NCBI RefSeq assembly: GCF_025399195.1
Contig: NW_026252097.1
Coordinates: 241,077 to 305,076 of the forward strand
Direction: 5' to 3'
Length of the DNA stretch: 64,000 nucleotides
From: Umbelopsis ramanniana AG
Taxonomy: Eukaryota; Mucoromycota; Umbelopsidomycetes; Umbelopsidales; Umbelopsidaceae
The translations under genes and the position numbers were made by a program. Positions 1-11,784 of the stretch are shown in pieces. Numbering within the stretch: the first letter of the stretch is position 1; every line of letters begins with the position of its first letter. The notes under the pieces were generated by a model. The model made no database searches, had not been told where the DNA came from, and was given only the letters and a program-made list of their open reading frames with translations.

Positions 1-296
1 AAGTCATCGAGATAGGGAAAAATAAACGATATATAATAGTGTCAAAATAGAGAAAATAGCTGTACAATTATAATGGGATTTATCGTTGGTAAAAACGAAT
101 TCTAAGAGAGTTAAAACAGGTAGAGGGTCGGTTGACGTCAAGTTCAGCTGTAACCCAAAAAGTAGCATTTCGTATTAGAAAACGACAGCCTTGTCTACCC
201 AGAAAAAAAAAAAAGAGCCAAGAAGGGGGAGCCCAGCTTTCACATTGTTGGCTTTCCTGCAAATCATCTATACATTTTTGCTTGGGCGTGATGTCG
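1..296. other. Intergenic, 3' flank of bHLH gene
   Basis: I see no gene here. The segment is AT-rich with an A-tract near 204-215 and lies downstream of the bHLH stop codon. Open frames on both strands lack any recognisable protein pattern. Confidence 0.6.
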
Positions 297-1230
297 TTAA
301 AAATTATAATCCATTTCTCCTTCAGAGGAGTCATCCTCATCCACGGGTCTATTAAAAAAACAGAAAAAAAGTAACACAAGATCTGAGCATGAGACCGATT
401 AAAGTAATAGAATGATCAAGGTAAAGAAAACTTACGGTTCTCCTAAAGCAGAGTGCAAATCCCTCGCTCTTGTTTTCAGGTCATTCTTGATATTGACCAG
501 CTGCCGAATATATTCTACCGCTATAACCAAAAAAATATTCTCACGTCAATTTTCGCCCATCCACTTCCCTCCGATCAGTTCCCCAGATTCTTACATTTCT
601 GAAGGATCATGGCTTCACTTCGATGGTTCTGACTTAAAGTCGGTACAATGTCCACTAATTGATCAAACCCCACTCGAATGTTTTGCCGGCGCTTCTGCTC
701 TGAAGCAATGTGGTTGGCTTTCTTTTCAGCTTCGGTTAATAGTTCATGGGGAGCTTTCTTGTTCCTGCCGCGAGGTGATAATTCTCGGACTTCACGTCGT
801 TCTTCTTTGGAGGACCGAGCGTACGGTGAAGTGCGTTTGAAGGGTTTTTTGCGTTCGGCAGGTTCAGACGATGAGGAAGCGTTGCTTCGTCGTCGTCCTG
901 AATGGATGGTTTGTGACTCGCTGACAGGTAGCAATTGAAGGGTTTGGTTTTGGGCCAAGAAGCTGCTGGCGGTGGCAAAGGGCGATGACAATAGCACAGG
1001 AGTAGGCGAGACTTCAGTTGAAACGAGGAGGCAATCGTTCATTAGCATCATGATAGCCAAGCAAAGAAGAAAAAGAAAGAAATGAGAACCCCGCTTTAAA
1101 GCGCTGCCTGTAATTAAGCACTATGGTTTCCCAAAAAATCCCATTTGCGATTTGTCAAGGAAATTGGGAAATTGGACTGTTTCTGGTTTCTCCCATTAAT
1201 GGAACACTTACGCTGTTGTACGGCTGTCAT
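297..1230 (-). CDS. bHLH transcription factor, INO4-like
   Basis: Predicted nuclear basic helix-loop-helix regulator of 190 aa. Exons on the minus strand: 1230-1212, 1011-595, 520-436 and 348-297. The basic region and helix 1 read HIASEQKRRQNIRVGFDQLV, with the E-box-reading H-E-R pattern (H, E five residues on, R after KR). The loop and helix 2 continue across intron 2 (RSEAMILQK then SVEYIRQLV), and a coiled stretch follows (KNDLKTRAR). The tail is acidic (DEDDSSEGEMD). The spacing resembles fungal Ino4-type proteins, which pair with a second bHLH partner to control phospholipid genes; that role is inferred. The first exon (MTAVQQ) is joined by a GTAAGT donor and a CTAAT branch site. The alternative is an unspliced start at ATG 1051. 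The last intron could also end at 383, giving a poorer hydrophobic tail. Confidence 0.8.
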
Positions 1231-1849
1231 GGACGAGCCTGCAAAATCATGTGCTCGTGTCGTACTCTGATGGCTCTTTTTACTTTGTTTGCTTGGAGAA
1301 TGCATTGGATGGTGAAGAAGAAGAAGAAAACGGTAAGGAGAGAAAGAGCTTGTAAGGCCCGTCGATGTGTCGTAATTTAAGAACAAGTTGGCATAGCTTC
1401 GACAGTACGATTGGGTTTTCACATGTCTGAGATAGCTTCCCAGATCTAGTTTAGGGCCCTTATAGTCTACCTTCCCATTGTTGTGAGGACTCCAAGTTTC
1501 CTCTCAGCAAGACATGTTTTCAACATTATGTCGATGTGTACCATAGTCCCTGGTAGCCATTAAAAAAACCAAAGCAGCGAGTGAATGAAGGAAATGACTT
1601 TAGAGTCATTTTTGTTGGCAGCATGACCCCAACAGTCCATAAGATCACTTTTGATAATTTAGATGCCTTTCATCACGTACAACGTTTGGGGTGGCGCATT
1701 TGCCTAGGATGGGTCATTTTATATTTCATATACCATTCATCCAATCGGTGATAGTACTTTATTGATGACTGGCTGTTCCGAACGAATGAGCAAGCCATAA
1801 TTTTCAAAATGGTTGGGTATTTCACGTAAAGATATCTTCATGAGTTGGT
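1231..1849. other. Intergenic
   Basis: This is the upstream region of the bHLH gene (minus strand) and the 3' flank of the next minus-strand gene. No convincing open frame was seen. A minus-strand frame at 1114-1422 overlaps the bHLH first exon and has no recognisable features. Confidence 0.5.
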
Positions 1850-2904
1850 TTACAAGTTGGTCATGACCATGGTCAAGGCTCCCAAGCCGGTAGCCAGAAC
1901 AGCTGCAGTTTCGAACATTCGATCCGAGCCACTTTGCTGGGATGCTTGAGCTGAGGGAGCGGCAGAGGCGAAACCGCTACCAGATGGCATAGCGCTTACC
2001 ATGCCGCTGCTGACAGCTGCTGTAGGTTGCATGGATGCACTGGAGGAGGCGCCTGAAACTGTTGAATTGGAGATTTGGCTCTTGTCACAAACGATGTTGC
2101 CAGCTCTAGGAAAATTTAATATCGCGTTAGTTGTGACTGGGTGGGATACATCTGGTAATTTGAAGATCTAAGGTGCGCATATATGGAACATAAGAGGTGT
2201 GCTTGCAGACACCGTCGTGTTATGTTCGTGCATTGGTTCGTTCGCAATATACGTTGTGAGAAATAAAATAGCGTAGCCTTAACGTTGGAGCCGCGACTAC
2301 AAGTCTGGCCATGTTTTACTCACCCTGGGCAGCAAGCATTGGTGACTATTAATAGAAGTGGTGGTGGTTAGTACACGAGATTCTAAGTATTGATCGGCGG
2401 CAGAATGATAAGAGAACACTTACTGCTCATGTAGCAAACATCTGGGCAAGAGTCAGGGCTAAAAAAGTGGGGTGGCGAATTCTTAATTCAAGGAACTTAA
2501 GGGGCGACATGGGTTGCGATCATAAGCTAAAGTATTTAATCAGAGCGGCAAAAAAATACATACCACATGAATGCAATGCCGGGACAAGCATGACGGGCAG
2601 CAGTGCTGGTACAGTCGGGTAGACCGGCTGGAGCTATGTCCAAAATGTAAGATTAACAAGTGACTCGGAGCGAATGGATCAGCACACAACAACACACATA
2701 CTGATTGCAATAGGGACACCCGAGACATGAGAAGGGGTGGCTGAGGTGGTCTTGGTGGCCGCTTCGGACGCTATGCCAAGAGGGTTATGTTAATACAGAT
2801 CCAATATGCTCTGGCCTGAATGACTCTACCATCATCTCACCCGAGGTTGCTGCAAGCGCACCAACGGCTGCTAGCGATAAGACGAAGAGGGTGTTGATGT
2901 ACAT
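1850..2904 (-). CDS. Small secreted cysteine-rich GPI-anchored protein (CFEM-like)
   Basis: Six exons on the minus strand: 2904-2841, 2770-2702, 2633-2564, 2458-2424, 2345-2324 and 2105-1850, giving 171 aa. It begins with a clear signal peptide (MYINTLFVLSLAAVGALA). Then comes a Thr/Ser-rich linker and a compact domain with eight cysteines (PDC, HAC, FMC, DSC, DVC, ACC, IVC), the number expected of CFEM-type folds. A long Ser/Ala-rich stalk follows. The hydrophobic C terminus (ETAAVLATGLGALTMVM) looks like a GPI-attachment signal. It is probably a cell-wall or plasma-membrane surface protein. CFEM assignment rests only on cysteine count and architecture. Every intron interrupts the cysteine domain, and one exon is only 22 nt; all splice phases agree. 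Confidence 0.75.
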
Positions 2905-3226
2905 AATGGTTAAAGGGTAGAGAAACAGGCTTCAAGCCAATTTAATGCAGGCGATTGAAATGAATCGGCTAATGTAGTACAGTCAACTGAAATGGCAAAA
3001 AAGTATTAAATTGGGTTTATTTTCTTTCATCATTCGGCGGGCGGATGACCTGAAATGAAATGGGAACCGATTTATAAAAAGGTTGATATGATTTACACAC
3101 AGATTTTTGTAAAAGTGAGAGAGCGAGAAATATATGTAACTATTACAGTGTTTCAGTCAAAAAGAAACATGAAGAGATGGAGGGTGGGGTATGAGGGTGA
3201 AGCATGTCTGGACGGTTTGCTTTTGT
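2905..3226. other. Intergenic, promoter of secreted protein and 3' end of ATPase
   Basis: Short spacer between two minus-strand genes. It includes the upstream region of the secreted protein and the 3' flank of the P-type ATPase. No gene seen. Confidence 0.5.
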
Positions 3227-6200
3227 CTATTGGTTAATGCTCTTGCTACGATCGAAACTGCGGATAGTAGGGTACATCTGAAGTCCGGAGATCTCGGGAT
3301 TCCAAGCGATAGGGCTTGCTTTGCGCATAATGACCATGCGAATGCTGGCATAAGCAAGGATAACCCAACCGAAACCGAAGGGAATCAACCACCAGAGTGG
3401 AGAAGTGTGCCAGCTGGTACCGAATGGAATGTTGAAGGGTGGGCAGTATACAATCAAGACACCCAAAGCAGCACCTCCAAAGATACCCATGAAGGTCTTC
3501 AAGTTGCTGAAAGCATATAAGCTGAATGGGAGGGGTAGAGTGAATCTAAAAGCGCAGAAAAAGTTAGTTTTAACATGTACTGTGACCAAATAAAACATCG
3601 TAATATATCAACGTACCGAGTCTTGCATGCAAACAAATTGAACATTTGCATAATCATGATACCAAAGTAAACCATGGATTGGGCTTGAGCGAGAGCTTCG
3701 TGTTGCTGAGAAGCATCCATCGTGATGCCACGTTGGGTAGTGTAAGGTTGAGCGTAGTTGCCATCATTTTGGAAGTAATAGGTAGGGGAACCATTGCCCT
3801 TTTGCATGAGGCGAGCATCGTAAGGAGTAATACCATTATACCAGAGGACAACAAAGAAGGTAAGCAAAGCACCAATGGATTCAATGATACCAATTTCCAA
3901 ATAAGCCCAAGAAAGCAATGGGAAATCGACCAGAATCTCATCATCGGACTTTTCGAACTTCTCTTGCCAGAAGATCTTGGTGAAAGGAGCCACAATGTTT
4001 CTTCCCCATCGAGACAAACGACCAGGTACAATAGCTTCACCTGATTCAGGATCGATAGGATGGGCTCTACGGTGGGCACGGGCACGGAAACGGTCGATGG
4101 ACTCAGGAGTAACGGGCTTACGGGGTTGCATCTTCATCAAACCTTCTGTAGTTTCCGGCTTGTCCCAGGCATAAGTCAAGGCAGCGAACAATTCGAAACC
4201 AAGATCGATGACCAAAATCAAGATGGCAGAGAGAGGAAGAGGGAGAGGGACGATAACGTACAACAAGTTGGGGATGACTTCAGGCATAGAGTGGGTGATA
4301 GTGTACTGGATGGATTTCTTGAGGTTAGCAAAGATAAGACGACCTTCTTCGATACCATGAACAACAGAGGCGAAGTTGTCATCCAAGAGAATCATAGAGG
4401 CGGCTTCCTTTGAGACATCAGAACCAGAAATGTTCATAGCAATACCAAGATCGGCCTTTTTCAAAGCAGGGGAATCATTCACACCATCGCCTAGAAAATA
4501 AAATAAAAATAGGTTAATCATTGGGCTATACTGACACACATTGACGCAAATATATGTATATATATATTTTTTTGGTTCTTACCAGTGACACCAACAATAT
4601 GGCCCATGGATTGAGCACGCTTGACAATTTCCAACTTGTGCTTGGGAGAAGTACGAGCAAAGATAATTTCACTCTTCATGAAAATGTTATCCCATTCCTC
4701 GTCTGTCAAGCTGTCAATACGTTCACCATGAATGACAACGGCTTTATATTCGTCTTCACCGATTTCCTCAACAGGACGTCCAGTACGTTTAGCCACCATT
4801 TCCTTTGTATCGGAGAGAACCAAGTTGATCTTACGGCCAATGGCTTCGGCAGTCAAAGGATGATCACCAGTCACCATCATAATCTTGATACCAGCAGAAC
4901 GGCATTTACCAATAGCTTCACGGACACCGTGCTTGGGAGGATCTTCAAGAGAAGCAAGACCAACAAAGGTAAAGCCATCGGTGGGATAGTTCTTTTCTTT
5001 CTTGTCAAAGTGGAAGTCAGCAGGATATTGGGATTCGGGAAGGAGCATTTGAGCAAAAGCAAGGACACGATGACCCTTGCTGGCCATCATCTCATAAGCT
5101 TGTTGGAATTGGAGGTTATGGTCATCGGTCAGCTCAGTGCTTTCGCCCTTGGGACCAATCATGATTCGGTTACAGATGCGAAGAACACGTTCGGGAGCAC
5201 CCTTGAGGAACAAAGTAAGCGAACCATCGGCATGCTTCTTTTGGTGAATGGTCATGGCCCATTTGTTATCCGAGTTGAAAGGAATTTCAAACACCTTGGG
5301 GTACATGTCAGGCAATTGATCGAAATCAGGCAAGCTTTGACCAGCAAAACGAATGAGACCGGTTTCCGTAGCATCACCCAGGATTTGACGTTCGGTGACG
5401 GGCACATCGGTACGATCGAACTTGGCACGAGAGTTGAGAGTGGAGATATGCATGATTTCGGCCACACCAGGCGAATCGTTGGTGACGACATTGTCTTCAT
5501 TGCCCATATTACGGAAGGCTGAGTACATGTTAAGGCAAGACCAGATATAGGTGACGGTCATTTGATTACGGGTAAGGGTACCGGTCTTGTCCGTAGCCAA
5601 AAGGGTAATGGCGCCGAGGGTTTCAACACCTTGCAAATCCTTGACCAAAACATTGCGTGCTGCCATACGCTTAGCGGCGATGGTCAACAGAATGGTGACG
5701 GTAGCAGGTAGACCTTCAGGGACCCAAGCCACAAACACACCAATGGCAAAGTTAAGAGAGAGAGAGATATTGTTGTTGTTGACAGGGAAACTGATACCAA
5801 AGAAAATAAGAGCGGTGATCAAGGCGATGGCAGCGATAATCTTGACAAAGTTATCGATTTCCACGGACAATGGTGAATTTGACTTGTCTTCACCCGAAGT
5901 CATACCGGCAATTTGACCCAAAACAGTATTATCACCCGTGCGGACGACCATTCCATAGCCTTCGCCAGAAACAGCCAAGGTACCGTTGTACATGAGATTG
6001 GTGGCTTCCAAGGGGTTCTTATGTTCATTATGGGGAGTACGTTCCTGAGGGTCCGATTCACCAGTCAAGGAGGAGTTATCAGCCTTCAGTTCGCTGGCTT
6101 GGAAAATGTACAAATCGGCCGGAGTCTTGTCACCCATTCTGATGAACACAACATCACCCACCACGAGTTCGGCAGCATTGAATTGTTGAAGTTTGCCATC

Positions 6201-7002
6201 ACGAATGGCCATACACTTGGTGGGGATCAAGTTCAAGAAGGATTCGAGAAGAGCTTGTGATTTCTGTTGTTGATAGAATTCAATGAAGGCATTGAGGAAC
6301 GCCACAGCAATAAGAATGGCACCAAGGTAAGTCTAGAGACAAGCAAGGCAAAGGTTAATTCAGGAGAAAGAGGAGGTGTTTGACATATAAAAAAAAGCAA
6401 TGGGAGACAGGGAGGTTGAACTGAATCTATCTATCCATTGGTACTTACGTTTTGGAAATTGCCCTTGAAATCGATACCCAAGAGAACATATTCCAAGACA
6501 CCAGCCAAAATCAAAAGCAAGTTGAACAAACTGGTCAAGGAATCGAGATACTTGAGGATAGGATGTCTCTTTTTAGGAGGTGAAAGAACATTGGGTCCAG
6601 TCTCTGCAAGAACAGCAGCAGCAGCGGCACTGGTCAAACCCTTGGACTCGCCAGGCTTGGTCATATTGATATCTGTATCGTATTTTTTGGCACATTCTTC
6701 TGGGGTCATCATATGTTCGGTCTAAAAACATGTCAGTGAGTCTATTTTCATTCCCCACCTACACTCCATAGATCACTTACAATGTCCACATTCTTGGACT
6801 CCTTCTTGGCAGGCTGAGGTACGGCAGCAATAGAAGGACGTCTACTAGGTTGCTCCGTAGGTGTAGGCTTTACCACACGTTCAGGCTTGACAGTAGGTTG
6901 GAAAGTAATCTTTCCTCCTTGCTGCTTCTCATTATCGGCCGGAGTAGAAACATCTTCGATGGCATCGACAGCCGGTTTCTCGTTCGGTGACGGATCAGAC
7001 AT
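3227..7002 (-). CDS. P-type cation ATPase, Na,K-ATPase-like (type IIC)
   Basis: Integral membrane ATP-driven cation pump of 1145 aa. Minus-strand exons: 7002-6781, 6721-6449, 6332-4583, 4490-3617 and 3545-3227; all junctions keep frame. A Pro/Lys-rich cytosolic N terminus is followed by a cation-ATPase N domain and TM1-2. The A domain has the LTGES loop, preceded by DNSS and followed by DPQ, as in animal Na,K-ATPase alpha subunits. TM4 carries PEGLP. The phosphorylation motif DKTGTLT has its Asp at about residue 413. TGDHPLT lies near 651 and the TGDGVND hinge is split by an intron at about 749. Six C-terminal TM helices follow. The context around TGES and the SFLNLIP stretch favour type IIC over fungal ENA (IID) pumps. 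Whether it moves Na+, K+ or H+ cannot be read from sequence, and no beta-subunit gene is nearby. Confidence 0.93.
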
Positions 7003-9113
7003 TGGAGGATAAATGAACGAAACGAGAAGAAAAGAGAAGAGGTGAAGTGTGTCTTTTTATATAAGTGGCGTGGATGGTTACTTTGAAAAAAAGGAGGGCG
7101 AATTTTTTGTTTGATTTGGGTCTGATTTGCCCGTGACGTTGATTACTTGGCTGCAGCTAAATCGAATTATGCCAACCCGTTCCTATTACCAATTCTTGGC
7201 TGGGAAAAAATGTTGAATATGCTGACAGAATCTCGTATTCCCATTCCATTTCTTTCAACGTTAAGCACAAATGCCATCCCCGCGTCTTCATCACTACCGC
7301 ATCGATAGAAAAGGAAAAGTTGGGCCATATGGTCCGTTATGTTGGATGCTTTTTTTCTTATTGGTAGATCTGGAAGCGCATTGGTTTAGATTAAGTGGCT
7401 AGAAAAAATGCCTCAACCCGAGTTTGAATCGGGCTGCGTTTACTTTTGGTGGCTGGCCGTCCCAGGTCGAGAACCCAGTACTCCTTAGTTGTAACCCTTC
7501 TTCCATTCTCTGTACCTCAAGCGGTTATCTTGTCTTCCTACATATTGTAGTTCATCTGTTCTCCATCGCTTTAAGGTTGGAAGTTTAAGTAAAATAAGCC
7601 TTGCGGATCGTTATGTACTGATTTTTCCTAATATGGACCTTTGAAGCGGGCTCAATAAACTGAGCGATTTTTAACAGCCAATGATTTTCTGAATTTATTT
7701 GGCAGCTTTGAGAGTCAGCGGATAGGTTCAAACATGACGTCGCGGCCATTAGAGTAAATTCAGCATAGTGGTTTGTACATCTTGGTGACATGACTTACGC
7801 CTTGATGATAGCATAGTTTGATTTAATCATATGTGCGTTATGTGTACGTCTCGCTCGTTGACAATAACTACTTTAACTCGCCTGGTACTCCGCACAATGC
7901 TTGGATGGCTGAGATAATGGCTCCTTCCGATACCTACTCAGCCCACCAACCAAGTATGATCCGTGGCAACCATGCCTAAGACCAACCTTTTGTGCAGAAG
8001 GTAAGGCCATGCGAGGTAGACATACGCAGAAGGAAGTAGTTAAAAGAAGGATTTTATTTTCACATGACCATACAATGTTATCGGGTGGTGCAGGAAGGAT
8101 CTGTCAATAAACGTGATCGCCCCAATGTTTTTCTGCTACCTTTTGAACACAATGTTAATAAAGTAATAATCGGAACATAACGAATAAAATTTTTGGTTTT
8201 AATCCGATTTTCTTGGTACCATCCCGTTTTCCTTGTAGCGGGACATAATGGACAACGTGGAGAAGGGAGTTTCTTTCATAAACCAATCCTAGTCGTCGTT
8301 CTGTTTGCAGAAGTATGCAACAAACCTGCGCCAGTTGTTGTTTCGACCGCCATGGCCAACCAGGGCGGTGTGGCGCTGGCCGCTGCTATTGGTGTCAGAA
8401 TATTGAATCGAGCGCGCTTCTAACCAACCACTGTCCATTCAGCATGGATATGTGGAGTATTGCATGTTTATGCTTAATCTCTGCTGTGGTCTCTATTTTT
8501 TTTTTTTTTTGCATGCTCTACTTCGGGGTACGATGTTTCATATTCTCATCGATCGCACTGGATTGGCAAATATGAGGTTCTTTTGCAGTGCACTTCCATC
8601 TTGCAGAGGCCAAGAAGCTTGGAAAACTTTTTTCTCTCTACTGTTCCTTCGACAGTCACTTAACCTCATTGCCTCAGCTTGCTTGCCTTTGCATCACGAC
8701 AGTTGACTATCCAATCCAATCCAAAAAAAAAAAACCAATTTCATTCATTTTATATATTTCATCCCGTCTCCTTCGCTTTCTGGCTCAAGATCGATCCCTA
8801 TTCTCCAAGATTTCACCCAATCAAAGGTGGTCTGTGCTTGCATAAAGTATCGTCATGTCTCATAGTGACGAGTATCTGGCTTACAGCAGTGTTATCCACG
8901 CTATCTTTATGAATACACAAGATAAGAACGTTCCATATGAGATGGATGCAGCTTACTACCAGTATCCATGGGAGTAGGAGGCACATGTAGCACATGCAGT
9001 GGTAATGGCTCGACAGCAAAGATTTTGGGACGGCGAGCGGAGTTCCAGCGATGACCTGAGTGCCATGTCAAATGATAGCCAAAGGCACTTTGTAGGTCCA
9101 CTTGCTAGTTACC
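7003..9113. other. Long intergenic region between divergent genes
   Basis: About 2.1 kb separates the ATPase start (minus) from the sphingomyelinase start (plus). The first 100 bases upstream of the ATPase contain TTTTTATATAAG-like promoter sequence near 7050-7065. No ORF here has recognisable domains. Poly-T (8500-8515) and poly-A (8722-8733) tracts are present. A GC-richer patch at 8320-8420 keeps a plus-strand frame open but shows no family pattern. Confidence 0.5.
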
Positions 9114-11587
9114 ATGCTCACCCATTCCTTCAAATGGCTTCTCTTGGGAGCCTTGGCTGCTCAACATTCCGTAGCAGAACCATTGTTCCGTCAACAAAAT
9201 CCTGATATCACTGTCAATAGCTTCAATACTGCACAAGAAGCCGCAGTCTTGCAAGCCACCACTGACCTGCTAGCGGCCGAATCCCTCGTCGCCTCATGCA
9301 GCAGTTGCATTTCCCTCCTCAAGGTCGTCAAGAACCTTGCCATTATTTCTGAAAGCCTTTTCCTATCGACATTAATCAGTGTCTGCAAACGTTCTGGATT
9401 TGACCCCATAGTGGTATGTTTCTGTGTAATTATCTCCGTACCGGAACAGTGTAACGGCCACTAAACCATTGCTTTACAGTGTGAAGGAACCATTAGGGAG
9501 CAAGGTCCGGTGTTGAGACATGTTCTTCGTGTAAGTGAACCTATTGTGGCGTAATGATCGCATGGAAAGATCGAGTGGCCCTCTGATAGCTATCTCGTAG
9601 ACAATCAATGTTTCTGGAAAAGATGGTCATATCCTTTGTGCAGCTACCATCGATTCATGTCCATACCCTGGTGAGTTCCATCCTTCATGTTCATCTGTCA
9701 TTGACTGTCTGTGGTGATGTTCATACGTTACTTTGTTAGTGGTGGACCAATGGAATCTCACGTTCCCATCGCCCAAGCCAGCGAATGCCCAGCCTCCAGC
9801 TCCTAGTGGCCAAGAAATAACAGTTCTGCATCTCAGTGATTGGCACGTGGATCCATTCTACGAGGTAAGTATGGAGGAGGAAACTAGCTCACTTACTACA
9901 TAAATGCGCATGAGCTAATCCACCTTTTTTCAAAGATGGGTGCGGAAGCTGCTTGCGATAAGCCAATATGTTGCCGTCCCGAATTCACCAATTACGAAAA
10001 CATCACACAGCCTGCTTCAATATGGGGTAAGTGGATCATCTTTTGGTCAACAACCTTCCCAAGGTATGTGAAGACTTATCACGTTGTATTCCATATCAGG
10101 CGCCTATACCTGCGATACACCAATCACATTGCTGGAATCCATGCTCGAGTATATCCCATCGGTAACTGATAAGTACGCCTTTGCTATACTTACTGGGGAT
10201 GTCCCACCCCATGAAGTATGGTCTACCCTTCCCTACAACAAGACCCAAGGCATTGAAACATTATCATACGATCTCCTCCATGCTCATTTCGATACCCCGG
10301 GCCTGATTGATGCCAAATTGTACCCAGTGGTCGGCAATCACGAAGCCGCTCCCACCAACTTGTTTCCCCACAATGTGTCCCAGATTCCCAAGGGAGACGA
10401 CAAACAATTTTTGAATTTGACGTGGTTATACGAAACCATGTCGGAAAGCTGGAGTGGCTGGCTAGAAACTGAAGCGACGTTTGAACTGGTCCATAACAGC
10501 GGTAGTTATGTAGCCTATCCCACGGACGGGCTTGTGATTATTGGACTCAACACCATGTTTTGCTACACTTTGAATTGGTGGAACATGGAAAGTGGAGGTG
10601 AAAAGGTATGTGGCGCTTGAGGAAATTGAAGCAATGTCAATTCGGTCAAACCTAACGTTTTGTGTCTCGTGAAAGGACCCCAACGGTATTTTCCAATGGA
10701 TGATCCATCATTTGCAAATGGCTGAAGATGAAGGAAAGCGGGTTTGGATTATTGGCCATATTGCTCCTGGTGACAATACGTGTCTTCATGATTACTCCAA
10801 CTACTATTACCAAATTGTCGAACGTTATGCTCCTCACGTCATTGCTGGCCAGTTCTTCGGTCACACACATCGCGACGAACTCGAGATCTTTTATGAAAAC
10901 GCTAAACAAAAAGCTGGCAAGGCTATCTCTACAGCTTACCTTGCTCCTTCCATGACACCCTTCAGCATGATGAACCCTGGTTTCCGGTATGACCAACTAC
11001 TGAATTTGCGACGTATAAGTCATTTGTATTTCTAACATGTGTCTGTTCTTGTAGTGTTTACAAAATCGATGCTGTGACATTCGAGGTTATGGACTCCCTT
11101 ACCTATGTTGCCGATTTGGATCAAGTGGATGATTGGGAAGAAACTGGACCTGTAAGTAGTGCAGACGCTGTTGGCGAGAGTGAACCATCGACTTAACGTT
11201 TTATTCTCTCTGACCTTTCTTCAGAACTGGCATCTTGAATACTCTGCTCGCGAAGCATACTCATCTTCAGAAGCTTCACTTGGTCCCAAAGAACCACTGT
11301 CCCCCGCATGGTGGCATAACGTTACCAAATCCTTTGAAGAAAGCGACAGCATGTTTGAAAAGTACTACAACTTCAGAAGCAAGTCTTCTCCAGATCTACC
11401 TGAATGCGACCAAGCCTGCCGTACCAACTTGATTTGCGGCATTCGCGCTGGCAAGTCTGAGCTTCGATGCGACTATCAGCGCGACGACATGAACCAGACA
11501 TCAGAGGTATCGCTGTTCTCCCAGCGCCAACGCAACCCTGAAAAGTTTGCCTACATGAAGGATTTGTGTAGTGGCATGGATCATTAG
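9114..11587 (+). CDS. Acid sphingomyelinase (sphingomyelin phosphodiesterase)
   Basis: Secreted or vacuolar phosphodiesterase of 637 aa, expected to cleave phosphocholine headgroups from sphingolipids. Exons: 9114-9413, 9480-9530, 9601-9670, 9740-9864, 9936-10026, 10100-10605, 10676-10986, 11055-11151 and 11225-11587. A signal peptide (WLLLGALAAQHSVA) precedes a saposin-B type domain with paired cysteines (CSSC, CKR, CEG, LCAAT, DSCP). The calcineurin-like metallophosphoesterase core follows: DWH (Asp about residue 174), TGD, GNHE, an IIGH motif and GHTH, which ligate the two metals in this family. A cysteine-containing C-terminal region closes the protein, as in acid sphingomyelinases. The start is the first ATG preceding the signal peptide. 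An upstream in-frame TTG was ignored. Confidence 0.93.
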
Positions 11588-11784
11588 TGGCCTGGAACCT
11601 TTTTTTCAAGATGTGTATAGATAGGGGTTAGCTTGAAACGAAGTAGTAGTATACAATAGGCTATAGAAAAGAGCACATGTATGTTGTTGATGGTATCGAT
11701 GATATTTATTGGTTGTAACAATATAGGAGCGTAAACACTCTCGTTCTATCATTAATGTACTGGTGGGTAAATGTTTATGAAAAA

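Noticed and set aside
412..840. 142-codon plus-strand ORF
   Set aside because: It is antisense to the well-supported bHLH gene and shows no family pattern.
7403..7426. tRNA-like T arm followed by a T run on the minus strand (CCCGA-TTCAAAC-TCGGG)
   Set aside because: The arm fits the consensus, but no matching 5' acceptor strand or A box occurs within the proper distance, so no cloverleaf can be drawn.
8193..8423. 76-codon ORF in the GC-richer patch between ATPase and sphingomyelinase
   Set aside because: No conserved pattern, no convincing splice partners; likely chance.
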